Source: Burkholderiaceae bacterium (GTDB lineage Bacteria > Pseudomonadota > Gammaproteobacteria > Burkholderiales > Burkholderiaceae_E). Taken from it: a DNA stretch of 5,648 nt. The notes under the pieces are model-generated. The model did no database searches and was not told the origin of the DNA. It saw only the letters and a program-made list of their open reading frames with translations. Made by a program: the position numbers and the translations under genes. Location of the stretch: NCBI GenBank assembly GCA_019428955.1, contig JAHYJF010000227.1:1-5648 (forward strand), given 5' to 3'. Below, piece by piece: positions 1 to 5,648 of this stretch (within the stretch, counting starts at the first letter, position 1; each line of letters opens with the position of its first letter).

Positions 1-169
1 CGTGGGCGTCGTCGCCCGGCGAGTAACCGACCACCTTGGTGGCCAGCGCGCGCGCGCGCAGCGCTGCCGCAAACGAGGTGCCGATCATCCCGGTGCCGAT
101 GATCGCCACCCGGCCGATCGGAGCGCTCGGCGGCGCCGCCGCCAGCGGATGAGTCTCGGCCGGCGTCAC
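1..169 (-). CDS. tyrA: Prephenate dehydrogenase, N-terminal fragment (cut by window edge)
   Basis: TyrA carries out the NAD(P)-dependent oxidative decarboxylation of prephenate to 4-hydroxyphenylpyruvate, the step that commits prephenate to tyrosine. Only the first 56 codons are visible. After an Ala/Pro-rich leader of about 18 residues comes a beta strand and a dinucleotide-binding glycine motif GTGMIG (residues 25-30, GxGxxG), then an alpha helix and a second strand (KVVGYS), which is the start of a Rossmann fold. The GTG start is chosen because it overlaps the hisC stop in the sequence GTGA, a usual sign of translational coupling; no better start is seen before the glycine motif. The Rossmann start alone would fit many dehydrogenases. 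The assignment to TyrA rests on the pheA-hisC-tyrA order, which is well known in proteobacteria. Confidence 0.85.
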   Translation of the reverse strand, partial: MTPAETHPLAAAPPSAPIGRVAIIGTGMIGTSFAAALRARALATKVVGYSPGDDAH

Positions 170-1281
170 AGTGCAAGCCCCGGCACCGGCGCCCCCAGCG
201 CGCCCGCCAGCGCCTGCAGGAAGGCCCGATTCTCGTCGTCCAGCCCGACCGTCACCCGCAGCCACTGCGCCAGGCCATAGCCAGCCACCGGACGGACGAT
301 GATCCCGGCGCGCAGCAGGCTCTCGTTGACCGCGCCGGCATCGCCGACCTTGAACAGCACGAAATTGCCCAGTGAGGGCACGTACTCGAGCCCCAGTTCG
401 TCGAAGGCGAGCTCGAGCTGCTTGATTCCCCGGCGATTGAGCTCGTAGGTGCGCTGGAGGAACTCGGCGTCGCCCAGCGCCGCGACTGCCGCCGCCTGCG
501 CCACCGAGTTGACGTTGAAGGGCGGGCGCACCCGGTTGAGCAGGTCGGTGAGCTCGGGCTGCGCCAGGCTGAAGCCGACCCGCAACCCGGCCAGGCCGTA
601 GGCCTTGGAGAAGGTCCGCGAAATCATCAGGTTGGGGAATTGCCGCAGCCACGGAGTCGAGTCGTGGCGCAACTCCGGCGGGAGGTACTCATTGTAGGCC
701 TCGTCGAGCACGACCACCGTCGTAGGCGGCACTTGCCGGAGGAACGCCTCCACCTGCTCCGGTGCCAGGAAGGTGCCGGTCGGATTGTTGGGGTTGGCCA
801 CGAATACCAGCCTGGTATCGGGCTCGATCGCCGCGGCCATCGCCACCAGGTCGTGACCATAGTCGCGCGCCGCCGCCACGATCGAGCGCGCCCCGATCGC
901 CTGGGTCGCCAGCGCGTAGACCACGAAGGAATACTGGGCGTAGACCGCCGATGAACCGGGGCTCAGCAGCGCCTTGGCGGCCAGTTCGAGCAGCTCGTTG
1001 GAGCCGTTGCCCAGCGTAATCCACTCGGGCGGAACGTTGTAGCGCCGCGCCAGAACATCCTTCAACTCGAAGCCATTGGGGTCGGGGTAACGCCCCAGCT
1101 CGCCGGCCACCGCGATCATCGCGGAGCGGGCCGAGTCCGGCATTCCGAGCGGATTTTCGTTCGATGCCAGCTTGATGATCGTGGCCGGATCGATGCCGTA
1201 TTCCCGGGCCAGCTCACCGATCGGCTTGCCGGCCTGGTAGGGAGCGATGGCGCGGATGTAATCAGGCGCAAACAGGGTCAT
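166..1281 (-). CDS. hisC: Histidinol-phosphate/aromatic aminotransferase (PLP, fold type I)
   Basis: A complete 371-residue class I/II aminotransferase, normal length for HisC. HisC moves an amino group between glutamate and imidazole-acetol phosphate; copies in aromatic operons often also transaminate phenylpyruvate or 4-hydroxyphenylpyruvate. Visible motifs are SNENPLG (40-46, N-terminal substrate region), YPDPNG (65-70), GNGSNE (91-96, phosphate side of PLP), NPNNPTG (163-169), LDEAY (192-196, Asp193 pairs with the PLP ring nitrogen), SRTFSKAYGLAGLRVG (221-236, Lys226 forms the Schiff base and Arg234 contacts the PLP phosphate) and Arg342 in WLRVTVG (substrate carboxylate). The start at 1281 is preferred over an in-frame ATG at 1314 because a GGAGAA site sits 8 nt upstream and the protein then begins at the conserved region. 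The gene follows pheA after 66 nt and overlaps tyrA by 4 nt. Its place between pheA and tyrA suggests it supplies the aromatic transamination step, but sequence alone does not separate this from a histidine role. Confidence 0.93.
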   Translation of the reverse strand: MTLFAPDYIRAIAPYQAGKPIGELAREYGIDPATIIKLASNENPLGMPDSARSAMIAVAGELGRYPDPNGFELKDVLARRYNVPPEWITLGNGSNELLELAAKALLSPGSSAVYAQYSFVVYALATQAIGARSIVAAARDYGHDLVAMAAAIEPDTRLVFVANPNNPTGTFLAPEQVEAFLRQVPPTTVVVLDEAYNEYLPPELRHDSTPWLRQFPNLMISRTFSKAYGLAGLRVGFSLAQPELTDLLNRVRPPFNVNSVAQAAAVAALGDAEFLQRTYELNRRGIKQLELAFDELGLEYVPSLGNFVLFKVGDAGAVNESLLRAGIIVRPVAGYGLAQWLRVTVGLDDENRAFLQALAGALGAPVPGLAL

Positions 1282-1289
1282 GGTAGTAC

Positions 1290-1295
1290 TTCTCC
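1290..1295 (-). promoter_or_regulatory. Ribosome binding site of hisC
   Basis: Read on the minus strand this is GGAGAA, 8 nt before the ATG at 1281. It decides the start: the longer in-frame reading from 1314 would place this site inside the coding region and add an 11-residue basic extension not expected in the family. Confidence 0.7.
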
Positions 1296-1302
1296 GAAGT
1301 TG

Positions 1303-1348
1303 TTGACGGCGCAATCGGCAACTGCGCGGCGAGCGGCCGCCTGCTGCC
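1303..1348 (-). repeat. Imperfect direct repeat, copy downstream of pheA
   Basis: On the minus strand three blocks occur in order: GGCAGCAGGCG (11 nt, 1348-1338), GCCGCTC (1337-1331) and CCGTCAA (1309-1303). The same three blocks occur in the same order and orientation at 2528-2501, before pheA, with different spacing: 0 and 21 nt between blocks here, 4 nt and a 1-nt overlap there. The first block begins at the last base of the pheA stop codon. The pair frames pheA almost exactly. It may be a remnant of a duplication or rearrangement, or chance similarity in GC-rich DNA. Confidence 0.35.
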
Positions 1349-2448
1349 TATGCCAGTCGCGGGTAGGACCCGATCACCTTGTAGAACGCGGCGTTGCGCT
1401 GCAGTTCCTCAAGCGCCGGAGCGACGTCCGAATCCTTCCAATGGCCAGCGATGTCGATGTAGAAATAGTATTCCCAGCGCCCCTGGCGGGCCGGGCGGGA
1501 CTCGAGCCGCTTCATCGACACCTTGTGCCGCGCCAGCGGTTCGATCAGCGAGTGCATCGCCCCCGGTCGATCCTGCACCGCCAGGATCAGCGACGTCTGG
1601 TCACGGCCCGAGGCTTCGCACTCATGGCGCCCGATGATCGAGAAACGGGTGCGATTGGCGGGATCGTCCTGGATCCCCGGCGCGGCCACCTGCAGGCCGT
1701 AGCGCAGTGCCGCAGCGTCGCCGGCGATCGCTGCCGTGGCCGGTTCGGCGGCGGCCAGCTGCGCCCCTTCGGCGTTGCTCGCCACCGCAACCAGTTCGAT
1801 GCCGTGGGCGTGGCGCTCGAGCCAGACGTTGCACTGCGCCAGGGCCTGGGGGTGAGCGCAGATGCGCCTGATCCCGGCGAGCGAATTGCTCTGCGCCAGC
1901 AGGTTGTGGCGCACCGGCACCAGCACCTCGCCACTGATCTTGAGCGGCGTCTGCAGGAACAGGTCGAGCGAGCGGCTCACCGCGCCCTCGGTCGAATTCT
2001 CGATCGGCACCACCCCGAAGTCGGCGGCCCCCGATTCGGTGACCTTGAACACCTCGTCGATCGACTGGCAGGGCACGGGATCGATGCCATGGCCGAAATG
2101 GCGATACATCGCCAGTTCCGAGAAGGTGCCCTCGGGGCCCAGGAAGGCTACCCGCAGGCGGCGCTCGATTTCCCGGCAGGCCGAGATCACTTCGAGATAG
2201 ATCGAGGCCAGCGCGGTGAGCGACAGCGGCCCGGTGTTCTTGGCGCGCAGCCGGTCGATGATCTGGGCCTCGCGCTCCGGACGGTAGACCGGAGCATCGC
2301 TTGCGCGCTTGATTTCGCCAACCTCGCGGGCCAGAGCCGCACGCCGGTTGAGCAGTGCCACGATCTGGTCGTCGACCGCGTCGATGGCCCCGCGCAAGGC
2401 ATCGATGCCGGTCTCGGCCCCGTTCTTCTTCTGGTCGCCAGGTTCCAA
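1348..2448 (-). CDS. pheA: Bifunctional chorismate mutase/prephenate dehydratase (P-protein)
   Basis: Converts chorismate to prephenate and prephenate to phenylpyruvate in the cytoplasm, the route to phenylalanine. The 366 residues match the usual P-protein length. Domain 1 (about 15-97) is an AroQ-type all-helical chorismate mutase; Arg19, Arg35/36, Lys48 and the PERE stretch (57-60) fit its charged active-site pattern. Domain 2 (about 99-273) is prephenate dehydratase, starting VAFLGPEGTFSE, with VVPIENSTEGAV (147-157) and the catalytic TRF motif at 267-269. Domain 3 (about 285-362) is an ACT domain with RPGA (294-297) and the phenylalanine-binding ESRP motif (316-319), so feedback inhibition by phenylalanine is expected. 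The start is TTG: an in-frame TGA lies seven codons upstream, there is no ATG or GTG between, and starting later would cut into the mutase. The ribosome site is weak (CGAGACGAAA). No leader peptide rich in Phe codons is seen upstream. Confidence 0.95.
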   Translation of the reverse strand: MEPGDQKKNGAETGIDALRGAIDAVDDQIVALLNRRAALAREVGEIKRASDAPVYRPEREAQIIDRLRAKNTGPLSLTALASIYLEVISACREIERRLRVAFLGPEGTFSELAMYRHFGHGIDPVPCQSIDEVFKVTESGAADFGVVPIENSTEGAVSRSLDLFLQTPLKISGEVLVPVRHNLLAQSNSLAGIRRICAHPQALAQCNVWLERHAHGIELVAVASNAEGAQLAAAEPATAAIAGDAAALRYGLQVAAPGIQDDPANRTRFSIIGRHECEASGRDQTSLILAVQDRPGAMHSLIEPLARHKVSMKRLESRPARQGRWEYYFYIDIAGHWKDSDVAPALEELQRNAAFYKVIGSYPRLA

Positions 2449-2562
2449 TTTCGTCTCGGGATTGAATCAGTCGCCGCCAATGCTACCGGATTCCCCGCGA
2501 TTGACGGAGCGGCTCGGCGCCTGCTGCCAGTTACCGCTTGCAGAACCGGGCTGCGTCGCCGC
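2449..2562 (-). other. Intergenic gap between the catabolic operon and pheA
   Basis: This 114-nt gap is the longest non-coding stretch in the window. It contains no ORF with recognisable homology and no poly-T run after a hairpin, so no intrinsic terminator can be called. A 7-bp inverted pair (GAGCGGC at 2564-2558 with GCCGCTC at 2513-2507, minus strand) would enclose a 44-nt loop and is weak. TAGCAT at about 2485-2480 (minus strand) could be a -10 element, but no matching -35 is found at 16-18 nt. GCGGCGAC occurs twice. pheA may therefore have its own undetected promoter or be reached by read-through from the upstream genes. Confidence 0.5.
2501..2528 (-). repeat. Imperfect direct repeat, copy upstream of pheA
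   Basis: Second copy of the three-block repeat seen at 1348-1303: GGCAGCAGGCG (2528-2518), GCCGCTC (2513-2507) and CCGTCAA (2507-2501) on the minus strand. It lies entirely within the gap before pheA. Confidence 0.35.
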
Positions 2563-3489
2563 TCAGTTGCGCTCCCAGCCGGGCATCGCGAAAGACTGGC
2601 CCTTCAGGGCCAGTAGCAGTTCGGAACTCTGGTGCCGGCTCAGCGCCACCAGTGGCGGGCGCACCGTGGCGTAACCGGCATCACCGCAGAAATCGGCGAT
2701 AGCCGCCTTGAGGGCCGGGATCATCGGAAAACGCTGGAAGATGCCGCGCAGGCGGTCGAGCGCCTGCTGCTGGGCGTCGGCATCGGGCTGCTGCCAGGTC
2801 CGGTAAAGCTGCGCGATCGGCCCCGGATTGACGTTGCCGGTAGCAGTGATGCAGCCGGCACCGCCGCCGCGCATGTTGGCGAGCAGGAAGGTTTCGCTGC
2901 CGGCAAACACGTCGAAGCCTTGGGGCTGGAACCGTTCCAGCATCGCCTTGGTGTTTTCCCAATCGCCCGAGCTGTCCTTGATCCCGGCAATGGCCTGCGG
3001 ATAGGCTTTCAGGAGCCGCTCGATCAGCGCGAGGGTGATCGGAACATTCGACACCTGGGGAATGTGATACAGGTAGATGCGCAGGCGCTGGTCAGCGACC
3101 CGTTCGATCACTTCAGCATAGTTGGCGAACAGGCCGTCGTCAGACACTGCCTTGTAGTAGAACGGCGGCAACATCAACACGCCACCGGCGCCATGGCGCA
3201 CCGCGTGACGCGTCAATTCAACGCTGTCGGTCAGTGCGCAGGCGCCGGTTCCGGGCATCATCCGGTGGCCAGGCACGCCGGCCTCGACCAGCGCATCGAG
3301 CAGCACCATCTTTTCGGTGACCGACATCGAGTTGGCCTCCGAATTGGTGCCGAAAACGGCCAGGCCAACCTCCTTGCTCAGCAGCCAGCGGCAGTGGCGA
3401 ACCAGCCTGCCGGCGTCGGGAATGAGGTCCGCAGAGAACGGCGTGATAACCGGCGAGAAGACGCCGCGCAGTCGTGTATCGGTATTCAT
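2563..3489 (-). CDS. DHDPS (DapA)-family lyase/aldolase, probably acting on a 2-keto acid
   Basis: A complete 308-residue (beta/alpha)8-barrel class I aldolase-type enzyme of the dihydrodipicolinate synthase/N-acetylneuraminate lyase family, normal in length. The Schiff-base lysine is Lys171 in AGIKDSSG and the catalytic tyrosine is Tyr141 in YLYHIPQ. The pyruvate-site loop is GTNSEA (48-53) where biosynthetic DapA has GTTGES, so the second Thr is replaced by Asn; Tyr111-Tyr112 match the Tyr pair of DapA. The arginine of E. coli DapA that holds the aspartate semialdehyde carboxylate (Arg138) aligns with Val146, which argues against true lysine biosynthesis. Together with the dehydratase genes upstream this points to cleavage or dehydration of a 2-keto-3-deoxy acid; the substrate is unknown. 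The start at 3489 has GGAGA 5 nt upstream; a longer reading from 3591 would overlap the preceding gene and adds a 34-residue Arg-rich extension. It lies 31 nt after the preceding gene, consistent with one operon. Confidence 0.88.
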   Translation of the reverse strand: MNTDTRLRGVFSPVITPFSADLIPDAGRLVRHCRWLLSKEVGLAVFGTNSEANSMSVTEKMVLLDALVEAGVPGHRMMPGTGACALTDSVELTRHAVRHGAGGVLMLPPFYYKAVSDDGLFANYAEVIERVADQRLRIYLYHIPQVSNVPITLALIERLLKAYPQAIAGIKDSSGDWENTKAMLERFQPQGFDVFAGSETFLLANMRGGGAGCITATGNVNPGPIAQLYRTWQQPDADAQQQALDRLRGIFQRFPMIPALKAAIADFCGDAGYATVRPPLVALSRHQSSELLLALKGQSFAMPGWERN

Positions 3490-3493
3490 GGTT

Positions 3494-3499
3494 TTCTCC
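3494..3499 (-). promoter_or_regulatory. Ribosome binding site of the DHDPS-family gene
   Basis: Minus-strand GGAGAA directly before AACC and the ATG at 3489. It fixes this start and rules out the in-frame ATG at 3591, which would lie inside the upstream gene. Confidence 0.7.
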
Positions 3500-3520
3500 G
3501 TTTCGCCTGATCGGCGGCTG

Positions 3521-4517
3521 TCATGCCCATTGGTCCACCGCGTACGTCTCGAGCGCGCCGGGGTCAAAACCGAAACCCAGACCCGGCCCATCAGGGACGA
3601 CCAGCCGTCCCTGCTCGAAGCTGAGCTGGGTATCGACCAGCCGGCGGAAGTTCAGTACCTGGTCGTCAGAAAAGTATTCGACGAAGCCCGCGTTGGGCGT
3701 CGCTGCCACCAGATGCACATGCAGATCATGGAACCAGTGGGGACACATCGTTACGCCAAACCCTGCGGCCATGGCCGCGATTCGGCGCCATTCACTAATG
3801 CCGCCGCAGACCGCGGCGTCGGTTTGCAGGATCATGGCAGCGCGCTTCTCCAGCAACTCCTGGTGCCGCCAGCGGCCCGCCTCTATTTCGCCGGTGGCTA
3901 CCGCAACCGGTGTTCGCCTGGCCAGTTGCGCGTGGTTCTCGATGTCGTCCGGACTGAACGGCTCTTCGATCCAGTAGGGATCGTAGGGCTCGTAGCGCTT
4001 CATGTACTCGAGCGCCGTGGGCAGGTCGCTCCAGGCGTTGTTGGCGTCAAGCATCAGCAGGACATCCGGGCCGATGGCGTCGCGCGCCGCCTTGATGCGC
4101 GCCTCCTCTTCCTTCGGAGCGAAGCGCCCGACCTTGATCTTGACGGCCTTGAAGCCGAGGGCGACATAGCCGGCCAGTTCCTGCCCCAGGTGTTCGGGCG
4201 TCTTCCCTTCGAGGTAGTAACCGCCGCTGGCGTAGGCCGGCACGGTCTGCGACGCGCAGCGCATCCTGACCCACCAGCAGGGGCTGGAACAGTTCGCGCA
4301 CGGCGTGGGTGACCAGCACTCCACCGCGGCTGCCGCTGTAGCAAAAACCGATGCCTTCCTGGCCATCGGCCGTGCGCACCCTGACCAGGGTGTATTCGCG
4401 CGCCGCCACCTTGCGGGTCGAAAAAGACGTCACATGATCCAGCGCAATGCGGATCGTCCGGGCTTCGACGCTGAGGATGCGGGAGTCGCGCGCGGCGCCG
4501 CTCGTTTCGTTTGCCAT
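3521..4517 (-). pseudogene. Mandelate racemase/muconate lactonizing enzyme family gene, internal deletion with frameshift
   Basis: Enolase-superfamily enzymes abstract a proton next to a carboxylate, and members near dehydratases and aldolases usually dehydrate or epimerise acid sugars. Two frames each carry part of one protein. The N-terminal part reads from the ATG at 4517 (AAGGGA site 6 nt upstream) for about 88 residues of capping domain to LVGQDALR, ending near 4254. The C-terminal part begins in another frame at about 4246 with TVPAYASGGYY and runs 241 residues to the TGA at 3521. Between these motifs the family normally has about 50 residues, including the MRALSAIDIALWD-like region; they are absent here. 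The visible total, about 329 residues, is short of the usual 380 or so. The barrel keeps its active site: KIK lysines (frame positions 76 and 78, numbered from 4366), metal ligands Asp107 (LDANNAW), Glu134 (WIEEP) and Glu160 (ATGE), plus Asp183 and His210 for the acid/base dyad. The loss removes part of the lid and the start of the barrel, so a working product is unlikely. An assembly fault is the main alternative. Confidence 0.85.
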
Positions 4518-4523
4518 GGCATT

Positions 4524-4529
4524 TCCCTT
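4524..4529 (-). promoter_or_regulatory. Ribosome binding site of the enolase-superfamily gene
   Basis: Minus-strand AAGGGA, 6 nt before the ATG at 4517. Another ATG at 4522 is out of frame with the family match and too close to this site, so 4517 is the start. Confidence 0.6.
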
Positions 4530-4550
4530 TAAGGTGAACGCGGGCCTGGT

Positions 4551-5648
4551 CTAGCGCTGCGCCTTGGGCACGCTGGCGATCATGTCGGCCGAGCGCAGGA
4601 AGTCAAAATCGCAGCCCTGATCGGCCTGGGTGACGGCGTTCAGGAACAACTTGAGATAGCCGCGTTCCTTGCGCTGCGTTACGGCTGGTTTCATCTGAGC
4701 CGCCCGCGCGGCCAGTTCGGTGTCGCTCAGCAGCACCTCGAGCGTGCGCCCGGCAACGCTCAGGCGGATGCGGTCGCCGTCGCGCACCAGGCCCAGAGGT
4801 CCGCCCTTGGCCGTCTCCGGGGTCACGTGCACGATCACCGTGCCCCCGGCCGTGCCGCTGATGCGGCCATCGGAAATCCGCAGCATGTCCTTGACGCCGA
4901 GGCGGCCGAGCTTCTTGGGAATCGGGATGTAGCCGGCTTCGGGCATACCGGGCGCACCAACCGGGCCAATCTGCTTGAGCACGAGGACATCGTCAGCGGC
5001 CACATCGAGCGCCGGGTCGTCGATGCGCGCGGCCAGGTCCTTCATGTCCTCGAAAACGACCGCGCGACCCTCGTGCTCCATCAGCTCCGGCGACGCCGCC
5101 GAGCGCTTGATGATCGCTCCCCTGGGGGCGATATTGCCGCGCAACACCGCGATCCCGCCTTGCGCATAGACCGGGCTGTCAGCGCTGCGCACGACCTGCT
5201 GTGGGAAGCCCGGGCCGGCAGCGTCGATTTCCTCGCCCAGCGTGCGGCCGGTAACCGTCAGTGCGTCCATATGCAGCAGCGGGCGCAACTCGCGCAACAC
5301 TGTCACCAGACCGCCGGCACGGTGGAAATCTTCCATGTAATGCTCGCCCGACGGTTTCAGGTTGACGAGCACCGGAGTTTCCTCGCTCATCCGGTCGAAC
5401 TGCTCCAGGTCGATGGCGATACCCATTCGTCCCGCGATCGCCGTCAGGTGGATGATGGCGTTGGTTGAGCCGCCAATGGCCAGGAGCACCCGCAGTGCGT
5501 TCTCGAATGCCTTGGGGGTGAGGATCCGGTCGGGCGTCAGGCGCTGTTCGATCATCGCGATCGCCTGCGCGCCGCTGCGTTCGGCGATCCGGATCCGGTC
5601 GGCGGTCACGGCGGGCGGCGATGCGCCGCCCGGCAGCATGATCCCCAG
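4551..5648 (-). CDS. IlvD/Edd-family dehydratase, aldonate dehydratase-like, C-terminal 365 residues
   Basis: Enzymes of this Fe-S family remove water from 2,3-dihydroxy acids: dihydroxy-acids for branched amino acids (IlvD), 6-phosphogluconate (Edd), or aldonic acids such as arabinonate and xylonate. The frame is open to the window edge, beginning LGIMLPGGAS, so the first third or so, with the cysteines that hold the cluster, lies outside. Visible family motifs (numbering from the first visible residue) are IGGSTNAIIHL (58-68), EDFHRAGG (106-113), GGIAVLRGNIAPRGAIIK (164-181), APGMPEAGYIPIP (232-244) and SDGRISGTAGGT (259-270), where Ser264 matches the catalytic serine. The GYIPIP segment after GMPEA is unlike biosynthetic IlvD, which has a PTSAL-like stretch there, and fits the aldonate dehydratase branch. 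The stop is TAG at 4553-4551 and the next gene starts 33 nt on. A role in sugar-acid catabolism is inferred from motifs and neighbours; the exact substrate is not shown. The protein ends with an unassigned tail of about 35 residues. Confidence 0.9.
   Translation of the reverse strand: MGIMLPGGASPPAVTADRIRIAERSGAQAIAMIEQRLTPDRILTPKAFENALRVLLAIGGSTNAIIHLTAIAGRMGIAIDLEQFDRMSEETPVLVNLKPSGEHYMEDFHRAGGLVTVLRELRPLLHMDALTVTGRTLGEEIDAAGPGFPQQVVRSADSPVYAQGGIAVLRGNIAPRGAIIKRSAASPELMEHEGRAVVFEDMKDLAARIDDPALDVAADDVLVLKQIGPVGAPGMPEAGYIPIPKKLGRLGVKDMLRISDGRISGTAGGTVIVHVTPETAKGGPLGLVRDGDRIRLSVAGRTLEVLLSDTELAARAAQMKPAVTQRKERGYLKLFLNAVTQADQGCDFDFLRSADMIASVPKAQR

Noticed and set aside
2507..2564. Hairpin terminator after the DHDPS-family gene.
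   Set aside because: The 7-bp inverted pair encloses a 44-nt loop and is not followed by a T-run.
1300..2616. A 438-codon open frame on the plus strand opposite pheA, longer than pheA itself.
   Set aside because: It is an antisense shadow in GC-rich DNA: Arg-, Ala- and Gly-rich translation without recognisable motifs, while the opposite strand encodes a full P-protein.
3490..3591. A 34-residue N-terminal extension of the DHDPS-family protein.
   Set aside because: It would overlap the end of the upstream gene, is Arg-rich and unlike the family, and a good ribosome site precedes the ATG at 3489.
4240..4262. Programmed ribosomal frameshift joining the two MR/MLE frames.
   Set aside because: A frameshift would not supply the roughly 50 missing residues, and no slippery homopolymer is present at the junction.
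2632..4312. Two long plus-strand frames (2632-3510 and 3317-4312).
   Set aside because: They overlap each other and lie opposite clear DHDPS and MR/MLE family coding; no family motif is visible in either.
3521..4366. The C-terminal MR/MLE frame as an independent shorter gene starting at 4366.
   Set aside because: Its first 40 residues are out-of-frame translation of the N-terminal domain coding sequence; family similarity starts only at TVPAYA, and no ribosome site supports the start.
4827..5468. A 213-codon plus-strand frame.
   Set aside because: Antisense to the conserved IlvD/Edd coding region; His/Arg/Asp-rich composition typical of a shadow frame.

Overview
The window is a GC-rich stretch of what looks like a proteobacterial chromosome. 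All supported genes read on the minus strand, so transcription runs from position 5648 towards position 1. The pheA-hisC-tyrA order is the aromatic amino acid block common in beta- and gammaproteobacteria, where it is usually followed by aroA, cmk and rpsA. I cannot place the genus from sequence alone.

Upstream half (5648 to 2563): a tightly spaced three-gene set typical of sugar-acid or hydroxy-acid breakdown. It comprises an IlvD/Edd-family dehydratase (its 5' end lies outside the window), a mandelate racemase/muconate lactonizing enzyme (enolase superfamily) gene, and a class I aldolase of the DHDPS (DapA) family. Gaps are 33 and 31 nt, which suggests one operon. The likely logic is that a dehydratase turns an aldonic-type acid into a 2-keto-3-deoxy acid and the aldolase-family enzyme processes that product. 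The substrate cannot be read from the sequence. The enolase-superfamily gene is broken: about 50 codons are missing at one point and the reading frame shifts there, although all recognisable catalytic residues of the barrel remain.

Middle (2562 to 2449): a 114-nt gap with no gene and no clear promoter or terminator. It carries one copy of an imperfect direct repeat whose other copy lies just after pheA.

Downstream half (2448 to 1): pheA (chorismate mutase/prephenate dehydratase with a phenylalanine-binding ACT domain, TTG start), hisC (a PLP aminotransferase probably serving aromatic and/or histidine synthesis) and the first 56 codons of tyrA (prephenate dehydrogenase), which overlaps hisC by 4 nt. 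Together they convert chorismate to prephenate and on towards phenylalanine and tyrosine.

I found no RNA genes, CRISPR arrays, insertion sequences or new system. The points most worth a second look are the internally deleted enolase-superfamily gene and the position of a catabolic operon directly in front of pheA, where serC is common.
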